A stretch of 64,000 nucleotides of DNA from Unio delphinus (taxonomy: Eukaryota; Mollusca; Bivalvia; Unionida; Unionidae), in the NCBI GenBank assembly GCA_029339505.1, contig JAQISU010000210.1:8246501-8310500 (forward strand), in the 5' to 3' direction. Position 1 is the stretch's first letter, and every line of letters begins with the position of its first letter. Positions 13,523-25,247 of the stretch are shown here, piece after piece. The notes beneath the pieces were generated by a model. The model was given only the letters and a program-made list of their open reading frames with translations. It was not told where the DNA came from and searched no databases. A program made the position numbers and the translations under genes.

Positions 13523-14236
13523 TAACAGAATTGTTACCAAGTGGATGGTGGATCAAATGAACAACTCAAACACAATATGTGAAAGATGATGTAAATTTAT
13601 GAAATAAATTATTAATGAAAACTAATCAACACAATAACTCGTGCGTTCAACCCACAATCACACTTCACACTATTCACAATTTGAAAATAAAATTAAATAT
13701 TAATTCAAAATGAACACAGATACAAGGAACCTCCTGGACTGCACAAATGTTTCAAATAAAAGGAAACCTTTACAAAAATTATATTATCGCACATATGAAT
13801 TGCGATAAACCTCAAATCATATTATCGCAGGTATGAATTGCGATAACAAGTACAAACATCTATATGTATTAAGTAAAGTTTCTAACTATTCTTGAGATTC
13901 ATGTAATTCCTTGGAATACTACCGAGATTCAAAGTAACTCCATGTAAATATATCAATGCATTCAATTGTAACCCCAATTGAAACACACACATGCGTCTCG
14001 ACCCTGTACAACTGTACGATTCACCAACTGTTGAATCGCCGCACAGCTTCTCCGAATACCTGGGGTTGACCCAATACTTTTATCGGCCGCTTGCCCTTCA
14101 CGGATCCACTACAGTTATACGTCACACTAACGTACAGACAGCATACAGCACCTATTAGAACCACCGGTCCCAAACACTTAGATGCTACCCCGGACATTTA
14201 CACCTCTAGACAGCTACGAACAGTCAGTTTGTAACA
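13521..14236. mobile_element. Possible solo LTR, 716 bp
   Basis: The segment starts TGTAACAG next to a (TA)n tract and ends TTTGTAACA, compatible with TG...CA LTR ends. The flanking 4-mers ATAG and ATAT match at three of four positions only, so a target duplication is not proven. Inside, two hairpins of the form TTATCGCA...TGCGATAA lie in tandem (about 13783-13850). No coding sequence is present. A non-autonomous DNA transposon remains possible. Confidence 0.4.
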
Positions 14237-14855
14237 ATATGGTTAATGGCCTCTAAAGAATAAATTTATGAGTCAGTTTGAGTCCAGGAGATATGTCAAG
14301 ACATTGTTTAGCAAACTACAGGTAGTGAATTGCAGTGTCTGGACAGAGGTTGAAGTAATGATAGTGACTGTTGACAATTATCCTAATGAGATTTATACTA
14401 TTAAAATAACCTTCTGCTTTTTATATAATTACTTTTGAATTTGCCTTTATAAAACGTTAAGATTCTTCAACATAATGTCATTATATCTGCCCTCATTTGT
14501 GTCTTCCATTTGTCATTGGCAATGACCAGATTATTAGACTTTAGTGACCTATAATTTGTAATGACAACTAAATATTCAGGTAGATTTTCTTATGGATACA
14601 ATATTATGATAGGTGTTTTGAGTAATGTTGCAGTAATTTAATTTCAACTAAAGAAGCTCATGGTTCTGTGTAATCAAGATTAAATGAGTAGCACTTGTAC
14701 AATTATCTTGGCAGTAGAACTTTGTTCAGACCCTAAATTCTTGTGTCATATTCTAGTGTGGAAGAATATATACAGTTGTGTTTACAGTAAGTAGTTCCTT
14801 GTACAGAACCTAAGTTATTGTGCCAGATTCTAATTATATATACTTCTGTTGGCAG

Positions 14856-15115
14856 GAGTGCCTTGTTCAAACCCGTTCGTGCTGTGCCAGCTTCTACAGA
14901 AATCACAGCAAGCTGCGTTGTCCAGCCAGTCTACGCTGGTAGCAAACTGTCTGTCAGTGGGGCTGGTATTTCATGGTGAAACTCCTACTGATGGGAACTG
15001 CTTTTTTGAGGCTGTTTCCAGTCAGCTTCGGCGATTAAATGGTGTTGTACAAAAATCCCCACAAGAGCTACGCCAGGAAGTAGTTGCTTTCATGAAGACT
15101 AATAGAGTGATACTG
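14856..15115 (+). CDS. Exon: N-terminal half of an OTU deubiquitinase domain
   Basis: The exon follows TTGGCAG and ends at ATACTG/GTAAGT. It starts in phase 1, completing the split codon left by the exon at 10391, and ends in phase 0. The peptide contains TPTDGNCFFEAVSSQL, the OTU catalytic motif DGNCxF, where Asp and Cys belong to the active site, followed by the helix RQEVVAFMKTN typical of the fold. OTU proteins are cysteine proteases that cleave ubiquitin chains. The catalytic His is supplied by the next exon, so the domain is only complete after splicing. About 35 residues before the motif look like linker. Confidence 0.85.
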
Positions 15116-15342
15116 GTAAGTAAAATTGTATGCCACCTAAACCAAGAAGGGGAATATAAAAAGCATTTAGATATTTTCCTGGATGAACCATGAAGGGGAA
15201 GCTGAAAGGTCATTTTTTTAAAAACATTTCCCCATATGTATGTTAATGGCTTCAATAACAGAGACTGTAAGCATTATAGGCAATCCTAAGCAATTCGCTT
15301 CTATTGTGACTGTACGCATACATACCAAACATTACCTTTTGG

Positions 15343-15600
15343 ATGGGGGCCCCGAGAAGCAGAGTGGTCTATAGCACTTTCTGTTATGGATCACTGCAAT
15401 CTCACCTGTCTGTGTGGGTTCGAGTCTCAGATTCGGCCAATGTGGGTATATAAGAAAGCTTGCCATTAGCTTCTCGTGGGTCAGTGGTTCTTCCAGGCTT
15501 TTACCAGGTTCTTCCTCCACCATTAATACTAGCCATCAAGTATAGCCTTATCTTGTGCTGAAAAATGGCATTAAACCCTACAACAGCTAGTAGAACAACA
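15343..15600 (+). mobile_element. tRNA-derived SINE (copy 1)
   Basis: The element starts GGGGGCCCCGAG and carries a degraded A box (AGAGTGGTCTATAGC), a B box (GGTTCGAGTCTC), a non-tRNA body (TTCTTCCTCCACCATTAATA) and an end containing AAAAATGGCATTAAACCCTA plus an A-rich tail. It is flanked by a 9-bp duplication, ACCTTTTGG, at 15334-15342 and 15601-15609. It belongs to the same family as the copy at 24352. Confidence 0.88.
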
Positions 15601-16656
15601 ACCTTTTGGCATAATCATTATGCTTTTTTTGCACTATATTACGCCTTACACATAAACGTATATGGATTACACTTTTCATACTATCCATGTTCCAAAATTT
15701 TAATTTGTTTTCTCGTTTTTATTAACATCATATTTTAGAGAAGATGCTTCTATGTAACTACCATATAAGAGTACACTTGTCCTTGGACTTGCGTGCACTT
15801 TTCTAACAGTATCATGTTCTATTTGTAGCAACTATCCTGTTACCAAGAAACATCCTGGTTTTACTTTCAAACTTTCAATCTTGTGTTCTATTTATAGCAG
15901 CTATATGGCAAAGTGAGGAGGGAACAGACTGGTTTTCTAATTTTAATCTTTATGCACAGATTCATTGTCCTTTTTCATATTTAGTGCATAACATGTCTAA
16001 TGATATTTGGCGGTAACAAGTATATTTTATTTTAGTCGATGCGTATTTGAGAGCAAAATTATCACCTTTCAAATAATTTCACAGACGAATTAGGAAAGGC
16101 AAGAAACAAAAGAATAAAAATAACAAAATCCTCTAAATATTAGGACATTAGGGCAGCATCACGTGACGTCTATTATTTGTCATGTGAAAATAATCTTAAT
16201 ATTTGGCGCTAAAAGTCTTCAGATGGATTCTAGTTGATGTAAAGCTAAAAGTGCTACATATAAAGACTTGAAGCAGTAATGGATTTTAAAAGATGAGAGG
16301 GAAAAATTAATCATTGTTCATTGAAACTTTAGCATGTCATATGTGAATTATGCTTTTCCTGTAAGGATTCTGCTTTTTGACCATTGCATTACGCGTTTTC
16401 CTCGTCAGGGATTGGCATGTATGTATCATCTCACCTATTATTTTACAAGTTTGATCAATCCAGAATGGTTAGCACTTTAGATTATAAAACCAATCGGGGT
16501 AGAGAGAGATGTATACAATCTGAACATATTTTTGCATTTCTGCTGTATCTATGAAGTACTGGAAAAGAAAAGTATATGTAATACAAATCTTAAAGAAAAT
16601 ATTATTCTGTTAGGCACCTAGGCTAATCCCAGTGAATTTAATTACTTTGTATCATT

Positions 16657-17513
16657 TGTTACGTGCTTAGGCTCGAATAAACAGTAACATAGAAAAAGTG
16701 AAAATACCAAGCTTGTAAAAACTTACTAAACAATTTATTGAGCACAAATATTTTCCAGAAAATAAAAATAAACTTATGGTTTTAAGAATCAATTCCAAAA
16801 TTAATCCAAACATAATTTAACACAGAATCCACTAGCGAAATTGCAAAAGTCTTGGAAATAATATGTCCTAGAAGTTCCCAGTTCAAATCTTAAAGAAGCA
16901 TCCAAGATGGAAGACGGTGTCACGTGATGAAGTCAGTTCTGGTCTTATGAAATTCAATGAGCACAATTGTTTTCCAGATAAATAACAAAACAAATCCTCT
17001 TGATCCAAACGAATTGAAATAATTTCCAGTACAAGGTAATTCAAAATAACTCAAAACAACACAACTTAGTATTCTAACAGCCCATTTTCTACTGAATAGT
17101 TCGCTCTAAAACATAATTTATATACCTGTTTTTACGTAAACAAAGAAGGGGTCACATGATCTTCTAGAATCTTTTAGAACAAATTTATGTTCAAAAAATC
17201 TCGTGCTCACCATATGACCCAGATGAGAATCAGTTATTTTTACTCTCAAGAACTAAAAATAGAAGGATATTTACAACAAAGCTCAAAAATGTCCATGGAA
17301 TCAGCCAATCATTTTAAAAGCTTGTTTACAAACTCTGAAGAAAGGTCAGAAATGAGGTCAACATCTGGTGTTTATTTGTAGAGTACAGGTCATCCCACTT
17401 TTTAAAAAAAATATCTCCCAATGAATGAATTTTAAACTTAAAATGTCAAATTTGAATCTGAAAAACAAACAATTAAAACAAAAATAAATGACTTAAATCA
17501 AATATACGTAACA
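16657..17513. mobile_element. Solo LTR, 857 bp, with CATT target duplication
   Basis: The ends are TGTTACGT and ACGTAACA, a perfect 8-bp inverted repeat starting TG and ending CA. The 4 bases before (16653-16656) and after (17514-17517) are both CATT. This is the signature of LTR retrotransposon integration, with the internal part lost by LTR-LTR recombination. The interior has no long frame and includes a repeated GAGCACAA...TTTTCCAGA motif (near 16740 and 16960). Which strand is sense cannot be decided from sequence. Confidence 0.7.
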
Positions 17514-17779
17514 CATTCTATACAATATTTGTATGCGAGTCGCTGGACTTGTACTGTGTTAGTTTGAAACTTACTTAGCAATGCACTTTCAGCATGCTTA
17601 GGCAACATACCATGCAGTCAAAGACCATATCAGTCATTCCATTTTAGTTTTATTTAATTAGATGTTATAGCAAATATAAAAATATTTAATAACTTTATGA
17701 TTAAATGATGTTTTCATCTGACCCACATTGAACACTCAGCGGTTGGGAAATTAATAACCAGCATCCTTGTCTTATGATG

Positions 17780-18950
17780 ATGAATTGAAGTATGGAATTT
17801 ATTAACTAACCTATTACTTCACTGATTTAATATGGAATGTATTAACTAACCTATTAATTTACTGATTTAATATGAAATTTATTAACTAACCTATTACTTT
17901 ACTGATTTAATATGAAATTTATTAACTAACCTATTACTTTACTGATTTAATATGGAATTTATTAACTAACCTATTACTTTACTGATTTAATATGGAATTT
18001 ATTAACTAACCTATTACTTTACTGATTTAATATGGAATTTATTAAGTAACCTATTACTTCACTGATTTAATATGGAATTTATTAACTAACCTATTACTTC
18101 ACTGATTTAATATCGAATGTATTAACAAACCTATTAGTTTACTGATTATATATGGAATTTATTAACTAACCTATTACTTTACTGATTTAATATGGAATTT
18201 ATTAACTAACCTTTTACTTTACTGATTTAATATGGAATGTATTAACTAATCTATTACTTCACTCAATTAATATGGAATTTATTAACTAGCCTATTACTTT
18301 ACTGATTGAATATGGAATTTATTAACTAACCTATTGCTTCACTGATTTAATATCGAATTTATTAACTAACCTATTACTTTACTGATTTAATATGGAATTT
18401 ATTAACTAACCTATTACTTTACTGATTTAATATGGAATTTATTAACTAACCTATTACTTCACTAATTTAATATGGAATTTATTAACTAACCTATTACTTC
18501 ACTGATTAAATATCGAAAGTATTAACAAACCTATTACTTTACTGATTTAATATCATATGGAATTTATTAACTAACCTATTACTTTACTGATTTAATATGG
18601 AATTTATTAACTAACCTATTACTTCACTGATTTAATATCGAATGTATTAACAAACCTATTACTTTACTGATTTAATATGGAATTTATTAACTAACCTATT
18701 ACTTTACTGATTTAATATGGAATTTATTAACTAACCTTTTACTTAAATGATTTAATATGGAATGTATTAACTAATCTATTACTTCACTGATTTAATATGG
18801 AATTTATTGACTAACCTTTTACTTAACTGATTTAATATAGAATTTATTAACTTATTACTTAACTGATTATATATGGAATTTATTAACTAACCTATTACTT
18901 TACTGATTTATGATGGAATTTATTAACTAACCTATTACATTACTGAATGT
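17780..18950. repeat. 40-bp minisatellite, about 29 copies
   Basis: Units carry TATGGAATTTATTAACTAAC followed by CTATTACTTTACTGATTTAA. Variants (TATCGAATGTATTAACAAAC) recur at regular distances, suggesting larger duplicated blocks. The array ends immediately before the acceptor of the second OTU exon. Confidence 0.93.
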
Positions 18951-18965
18951 TTTTGCTATACGTAG

Positions 18966-19236
18966 GCATCTGAAGGCACCATCCATTTGGATAGTTTTGT
19001 CGATGAGCCATTCGATGTCTACTGTATGCGTATGGCCAGGGATGGTGAATGGGCTGATCATGTGGTGGTGGTTGCAATGGCTAGGATGCTACAAATCGAC
19101 ATCATGATTGTAACTAGCTCACCGTCATCAGGTCCTGAACATATTGTTTGGGTTGTTGGACAAACAGCATTTCAAGAGGATCCCATTCTTCTGGGACATG
19201 TCTGGGAATCTCATTACATGTCATTACAACCCATAG
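18966..19236 (+). CDS. Exon: C-terminal half of the OTU domain
   Basis: The exon lies between TATACGTAG and CCATAG/GTAAGT, is phase 0 at the start and phase 1 at the end. The peptide contains FVDEPFDVYCMRMARDGEWA, the strand-helix pattern VVVVAMARMLQIDIMIVTS, and ESHYMSLQP, where His in HY is the expected catalytic base of OTU proteases. Together with DGNC in the preceding exon this gives an apparently intact active site of roughly normal OTU length (about 150-170 residues). Its phase-1 end fits the acceptor at 25247/25248. Confidence 0.85.
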
Positions 19237-19439
19237 GTAAGTTTCGAAGAAAAACAACCTGGAATGTATATTTAGTTTTGCTTAAATCCATTTATTCAGC
19301 AGGAGAATAGTTAAGTAATGTGATACGTGTGGTAATTGTACATTTAATCTTAATGATAATGAGGTGTTGTCACACTCCTTTGAACTACAATTAGACTCGT
19401 CTTGATGGAACACAACCTAAATCTGCTAGCAGAAAATGA

Positions 19440-20545
19440 TCTCTCAAGACATACAGTCCATCATAAAGATCATGTATAGTACTGTATGTAAGACATGCAG
19501 TCAGTCATACAGATCATGTATCATACTGTATTCAAGACATGCAGTCAAATATACAAATCATGTATCATACTGTATTTAAGACATGTAGCCAATTATACAG
19601 ATCATGTATCATACTGTTTTCAAGACATACATTTCATCATACAAATCATGTATCATACTGTATTTAAGACAAGCAGTCCATCATAGAGAGGGGCCCTGAG
19701 TGGCCGAGTGGTCTAAAGCGCTGTCCGTTACGGATCACTGCCAAGCAGTCCATCATAGAGATTATGTATCATACTGTATTTAAGACAAGCAGTCCATCAT
19801 AGAGATCATGTACCACACTGTATTTAAGACAAGCAGTCCATCATAGAGATCAAGTACCATACTGTATTTAAGACAAGCAGTCCATCATAGAGATCAAGTA
19901 CCATACTGTATTTAAGACAAGCAGTCCATCATAGAGATCAAGTACTATATTGTATTTAAGACGAGCAGTCCATCATATATATCTTGTATCATACTGTATT
20001 TAAGACAAGCAGATCATGTACCATACTGTATTTAAGACAAGCAGTCTATCTTAGAGATAATGTATCATACTGCAGTTAAGACATGCAGTCCATCATACAG
20101 ATCATGTATCATACTGTTTTCAAGACATACATTCCATCATACAAATCATGTATTATACTGTATTTAAGACATGCAGTCAGTTATACAGATCTTGTTTAAT
20201 ACTGTATTTAAGACATGCAATCAATCATACAGATCATGTGTCATACTGTATTCAAGACATCCATTCAATCGTACAGATCTCATATCATACTGTATTCAAG
20301 ACATCCGTTCAGTCAAACAGATCATGTATCATACTGTATTCAAGACATCCATTCAATCATACAGATCTCATATCATACTGTATTCAAGACATCTGTTTAA
20401 TCAAACAGATCATGTATCATACTGTATTCAAGACATCCATTCAGTCATACAGATCATGTATCATACTGTATTCAAGACATGCAGTTCACTGTACAGGTCA
20501 TATATCACACTGTACTCAATACATGCTGCATTCATTATATCATAG
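19440..20545. repeat. About 44-bp minisatellite, some 25 copies
   Basis: Units carry ATCATGTATCATACTGTATT and AAGACATGCAGTCAATCATA. Two sub-families are visible: CAAGCAGTCCATCATAGAG in the left half and CATCCATTCAATCATACAG in the right half. Short overlapping open frames across it (up to 160 codons) are repeat artefacts. Confidence 0.93.
19688..19742 (+). mobile_element. SINE head fragment (55 bp) inside the 44-bp array
   Basis: The fragment GGGGCCCTGAG...CACTGCC matches only the first about 55 bases of the SINE copies at 15343 and 24352, with an intact A box (TGGCCGAGTGGTCTAAAGCG) but no B box, body or tail. Array sequence containing AAGCAGTCCATCATAGAGA continues on both sides. Retroposed SINEs usually lose the 5' end, so keeping only the 5' end is unusual. 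Confidence 0.75.
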
Positions 20546-20770
20546 ATACATATATTGTATGGTTTATAACATATGTGACTGCACCATGAACCAAAACTGT
20601 CTTCTCTGCCTTTGTTTAAAAACTTCTTGAAGCAATACTACATTTGTGAGTTGGAAAAATCCAAAGAAAATAACAAACTGGAATGTTTTGAAACTAAATG
20701 GCACACATATATTAATATTGTAGTATAGGATAGTTTATAGTTTCTGTCCATTGGCTGAATAGATCTTGAT

Positions 20771-20793
20771 ATGTATGTACGTATGTATGTATG

Positions 20794-20855
<62 letters not shown>
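20771..20855. repeat. (ATGT)n microsatellite, about 85 bp
   Basis: A run of ATGT tetranucleotides with two small interruptions near its start. It reads as Met-Tyr-Val-Cys repeats in all frames and is not coding. Confidence 0.97.
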
Positions 20856-20856
<1 letters not shown>

Positions 20857-21039
20857 CATGTTCTTTATTCAGGCTGTCTTCTTTTCTTATTGTAAACACT
20901 TTAGCTGATTCAGATCTTTATATACAAAGACAAGCCATATGTAAAGAAGAAAGGAATTGTAAGGTAGTCATTGGAATAGGTCCCTGACCCATGGCTTCCT
21001 ATGTGTGGGGAATAGCAAAAAAGGAAGTGTTGTTGTTGT

Positions 21040-21277
21040 TGTGTGTGTGTGTGTGTGTGTGTGTTTATTATTTTCTTTTCCTGGCTATCATCTTTTACCA
21101 TTTTAAATAAGTTAAGCGGATTCAAACCTTTATACAGAAGCCATGATATATGTAGAAAACAACAAAAGTAAGGTACCCTGTTGTGTGACTTCCTGAACAA
21201 TGGTTATGATTGTATGGGGGAATATTTAAATAAAAAGAATTATAATTTGTATGCATGTATATGTGTGTGAAAGACAG

Positions 21278-21308
<31 letters not shown>
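21040..21308. repeat. Two (GT)n microsatellites
   Basis: GT dinucleotide runs lie at about 21040-21064 (preceded by TTG repeats) and 21281-21308. Unique AT-rich sequence separates them. Confidence 0.9.
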
Positions 21309-21312
<4 letters not shown>

Positions 21313-21675
21313 CAAATGTTGGTTTGTGTTTCAGAATACAATAATCATGTGTGTTTTTTTAAGATATCATTATATCGTTAAAAATGTGTGAAGATTTATC
21401 ATACAGTGGAAAGAAGTATCATTATGTTATTCATCGTGATTTTGAGAATATAGATATATACAGTATGTGGACAATGGCTGATCCAGTTTGTATAAAATAA
21501 AGATGTATGTATATATAGTGTGTGTGTGGACCAAGGTTGGTCTGTGTGTATTAAATCAAGATAGAGGTATATCTGGTATGTGGACCATGGTGGTTAATGT
21601 ATAAAATCAAGAATTATATTTAATATTTAATATATATATATACACATGTGGACCATGGTTGTTCATTGTGTATAA

Positions 21676-21677
<2 letters not shown>

Positions 21678-21732
<55 letters not shown>
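21678..21732. repeat. (TA)n microsatellite
   Basis: A TA run lies among diverged repeats of the phrase TGTGGACCATGG...ATAAAATCAA that recur about every 70-80 bp from roughly 21460 to 21800. Confidence 0.9.
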
Positions 21733-21734
<2 letters not shown>

Positions 21735-21954
21735 AATGGACCATGGTAATTCTGTGTGTATAAAATCATGATAGAGATTTATGTGGTATGTTGACCATCA
21801 AGGTTCATCTATAGATGTTAATTTTGTTTGGCAAATTCTTGGATAAACTACAGTCTGATAAAAGTGATGAATGTTAGAAAGTAAATCAGATTATCGCAGC
21901 TGGGAACGTAGTAATGGATATACAAATTATTTTTAATTTTACAATGGTATTAAG

Positions 21955-22197
21955 AGTGATTACACTCACTGTCCATGCTGGATAGACAAAAATATATACA
22001 ATGCCAGTCACCCACTGTTTCAGTATTATCTAAACATTAAATATAGGAAAGGAATACTAACAAGCTCAATAAAAGGACAATTTAAGGGTAATAATAATAA
22101 TGACTTTATTTAAAGAGGGTGACACAATTAGTTGCATGGAACTAATCCTCCTTGTGGCTCTCTATTATATGCATATTTACATACAGAGTACATGTGC

Positions 22198-22240
<43 letters not shown>

Positions 22241-22640
22241 AGCATTGATAATAAGCTACATGTATATATGAACATAATAAACAGAAAGTTTTGTAAAACA
22301 TGATCCAGCTAAGTACATTGTGTATATACAGTATAAAAATTGTGAGACTACAAAATGGAAGGTTTGAGAATGTTATGCTTTAAGTTGTAATTTACTTGTC
22401 AAATCAAACAGGTTCCACTTTTCATCCTTTGAATTAGATGATAATTAAATATATTTATTTTTGTACCTTCTCTAATTTCCTTTTTTTGAATACGAAAATA
22501 GTGTAAAGTGTGATTACATTCACTGTCCATGCTGGATAGACAAAAATATATACCATGCTAGTCACCCACTGTTGCATTAGCATTTAAACGTTTAATATAG
22601 GAAAGTAATAATAACAAGACCAATCAAAAGACAATGCATT
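21955..22640. repeat. About 128-bp direct repeat, copies 553 bp apart
   Basis: Copy one (about 21955-22083) and copy two (about 22508-22635) share GTGATTACA(C/T)TCACTGTCC, ATGCTGGATAGACAAAAATA and AATATAGGAAAG with about 85-90 percent apparent identity. The intervening DNA includes a LINE-like tail and an AAT microsatellite. It may be a segmental duplication or the ends of an unrecognised element. Confidence 0.75.
22085..22240 (-). mobile_element. 3' tail of a non-LTR retrotransposon (probable)
   Basis: Read on the minus strand, the segment 22090-22170 ends with CTTTAAATAAAGTCATTATT, followed by AAT-type repeats, the layout of CR1/L2-like 3' tails. The upstream body is missing, as in 5'-truncated copies. 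A second (AAT)n run lies at about 22197-22238. Family assignment is not possible from this short piece. Confidence 0.45.
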
Positions 22641-23389
22641 GGTAGAGTACAATTTTCATTTCTTTCCTTAAGCAATTTAGCCCTCCAGCATCTTGTGCTT
22701 GAAAGCATCAAAACATTAATGCCTTTGAATAAGGGTTAATATTAACATAATAAACACGTCTCACAAAATTACATTAAAAAATAAATATATTTATGTGATA
22801 GATGTCTGAAAAGCAAACTATAGTGTTACTGTACATAAACTCCTAACACATTTAATAATAAATCTGACATAGTGATCAGTAAACCAGCAATTCTAGAAAA
22901 TGAACTTAAAGCAGAGCTTATTTAAGTAAAAAAATCTTTTTTTTAGAGTGGAAGATCCCAAAATAAATGTGCAAATTTCTACATAACAGCCATAAAGAAC
23001 ATTTTCCAAGCATTTTCCAGCAGTCTAAGATTGCTTTGTATATGCCCCTTCAGACATCAAGCTATGAAAGTTCTCAGTACAGAAATATTCATACTCTGGT
23101 AAGGAACAGAATAAGCTAACAAAACAACAGAGAAATACTTACACAGCTAAAAGTGACATGGTTTAAAGAGTTTGATTTTAGTAGGGCTAAAACATTATAG
23201 CATGAATTCAGACAGATAAGCATTAAAGTGTTGGATAAATATTGAACTATCGCCATTTCCTGTCTCCCTTCTTTTTGTTCTTTTTCACCACCCCATACTT
23301 TAATCCTTGTAGCATCTTTGCATTAGCCATATTGTTTTGGTAAATAGGCCTATGTCATGAAGATCAACATCAACAATGTCATCAGATTT

Positions 23390-24215
23390 GACATATTGGC
23401 TTATATCATTAAGATGGCCACTCCCACTGTAATCAAAATTTGTAAATAGGCTTACATCATGATATCTATCACCAATGTAATCAAAATTTGTAAATAGGCT
23501 TATATCATGATATCTATCACCAATGTAATCAAAATTTGTAAATAGGCTTACATCATGATATCTATCACCAATGTAATCAAAATTTGTAAATAGGCTTATA
23601 TCATGATATCTATCACCAATGTAATCAAAATTTGTAAATAGGCTTACATCATGATATCTATCACCAATGTAATCAAAATTTGTAAATAGGCTTACATCAT
23701 GATATCTATCACCAATGTAATCAAAATTTGTAAATAGGCTTACATCATGATATCTATCACCAATGTAATCAAAATTTGTAAATAGGCTTACATCATGATA
23801 TCTATCACCAATGTAATCAAAATTTGTAAATAGGCTTATATCATGATATCTATCACCAATGTTATTAAATTTGGTACATAAGTTTATATCATGAAGATAT
23901 ATATCACGAATATAAATAAATTTGGTAAATAAACCTATATCATGAAGATATCTATCACCAATGTAATTACATTTGGTAAATAAGCTTATATCATGAAGAT
24001 ATATATCACCAATGTAATTAAATTTGGTAAATAAGCTTATATCATGAAGATATGTATCACCAATGTAATTAAATTTGGTAAATAAGCTTATATCATGAAG
24101 ATATGTATCACCAATGTAATTAAATTTGGTAAATAAGCTTATATCATGAAGATATATATCACCAATGTAATTAAATTTGGTAAATAAGCTTATATCATGA
24201 AGGTGTTTGATCATT
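23390..24215. repeat. 48/51-bp minisatellite, about 17 copies
   Basis: The left part has 48-bp units with TTTGTAAATAGGCTTACATC and ATGATATCTATCACCAATGT; the right part has 51-bp units with ATGAAGATAT in place of ATGATAT. Both unit lengths are multiples of three, so the minus strand stays open for 304 codons. I treat this as an accident of unit length, because there is no supporting gene structure. Confidence 0.92.
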
Positions 24216-24351
24216 TTATATGAGCAAATCTGTGCATATTTATATCATAATCCTACATCTAAATGGGTGATCACAATCTATGTATATGTATATTATAATC
24301 TTTCATCTACATGGGTGATCAAACCCTGTGTATATTTATATGACAATCCTG

Positions 24352-24608
24352 GGGGCCCCGAGTGGCTGAGTGGTCTAAAGCGCTGTCCGTTATGGACCAC
24401 TGCCATCTCACCTCTGTCTGCATATGTTCGAGTCTAAGATTCGGCAAATGTAGTTATGTGAGAAAGCTTGCCAGTAGCTTCTTGTGGGTCGGTGGTTCTT
24501 TCCGGGGTTTGTCCGGTTTCTTCCTCCACTATTAATACTGGTCGCCATGTATAGCCTATATTGTGTTGAAAAATGGCGTTAAACCATAAAAAACAAAACA
24601 AACAAACA
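24352..24608 (+). mobile_element. tRNA-derived SINE (copy 2)
   Basis: The element starts GGGGCCCCGAG, has an A box (TGGCTGAGTGGTCTAAAGCG) and B box (GTTCGAGTCTAAG), the body TTCTTCCTCCACTATTAATA, and the end GAAAAATGGCGTTAAACCAT with an A-rich CAAAACAAAC tail. It is flanked by a 14-bp duplication with one mismatch: ATATGACAATCCTG (24338-24351) and ATATGAAAATCCTG (24609-24622). RNA polymerase III boxes identify the head as tRNA-derived. Confidence 0.9.
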
Positions 24609-25247
24609 ATATGAAAATCCTGTATATAAATAGTGATCTAGCCCTGGGGATATTTATATGATAATCCTGTATCTACATGGGTGATAAGACGATGTGTATA
24701 TGTATGTTATAATCCATCATATAAATGGGTGATCCAACCCTATGTACATTGTATGGTAATCCGGCATCTAATTTATTGAGCTTCAACCACTAATAAGATG
24801 TTTCTGTAGCTGATTGACTGAAAATGTTACAGTTTTGATTAGCAGTTATATGTTTTATATTTTGCATCCAGTTATGTCATCAGCCAAGGAGGAGTATGTT
24901 TATAAGCTTTAGGGATTTAATAATAATGATGAAGTTTGCCAAATAGTAGGCTTTAAACCTATTTGTAGCTGTATTATATTTAGATATTACAATACAACAT
25001 AAACCAGATAAGTGATATATCAACTTGGGCCTCTTGTCTGCATAGACTGAAATACTTTTAGGCCTATCACAGTAGCACACACGCAAACATATACATAGAG
25101 ATAGATATTTCATAGATATTTTTTTCATTATGATAAAATTTGATAATTGGATTTGGTATTTACATCTCTTTTCTGGTACTAAAATATTTTCAAACTTGGA
25201 AAATAATTTAAATATAATTATCCGAATCATTGTTGTTTCTATTTCAG

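Larger units (their letters stand above)
10392..14855 (+). other. Intron 2 of the COR-OTU-HEPN gene
   Basis: The intron has a GTATGT donor and a TTGGCAG acceptor. It contains three copies of a 57-60 bp repeat (10545-10720, with CTCCTGCAATTTCTTTTTGT), TTA/AGT trinucleotide tracts (10838-10935), the 60-bp array at 12.2-13.3 kb, a (TA)n tract (13486-13519) and a possible solo LTR. A 75-codon open frame at 11252-11479 has no recognisable domain or splice context. Confidence 0.6.
15116..18965 (+). other. Intron 3, splitting the OTU domain
   Basis: The intron has a GTAAGT donor and a TATACGTAG acceptor. It contains a SINE with target duplication, a solo LTR with target duplication, and a 40-bp minisatellite whose last unit ends only about 15-20 bases before the acceptor. 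No other coding exon is visible, and the two flanking exon ends are both phase 0. Confidence 0.65.
19237..25247 (+). other. Intron 4 of the COR-OTU-HEPN gene
   Basis: The intron has a GTAAGT donor and a TTTCTATTTCAG acceptor with a good pyrimidine tract. It carries the 44-bp array with a SINE head fragment, a run of ATGT, GT and TA microsatellites (20.77-21.73 kb), a direct repeat at 21.96 and 22.51 kb flanking a LINE-like tail, a 48-51 bp array and a full SINE. No other exon is visible, and the phases of the flanking exons agree without one. Confidence 0.6.

Noticed and set aside
20148..20630. Overlapping frames of 160 and 124 codons
   Set aside because: They are repeat artefacts of the 44-bp array, open in two frames with the same repetitive peptide.
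23300..24214. 304-codon minus-strand open frame
   Set aside because: It is the 48/51-bp minisatellite; unit lengths divisible by three keep the frame open.
24352..24430. tRNA gene
   Set aside because: A and B boxes are present but no cloverleaf closes, and the sequence continues into a SINE body with target duplications.
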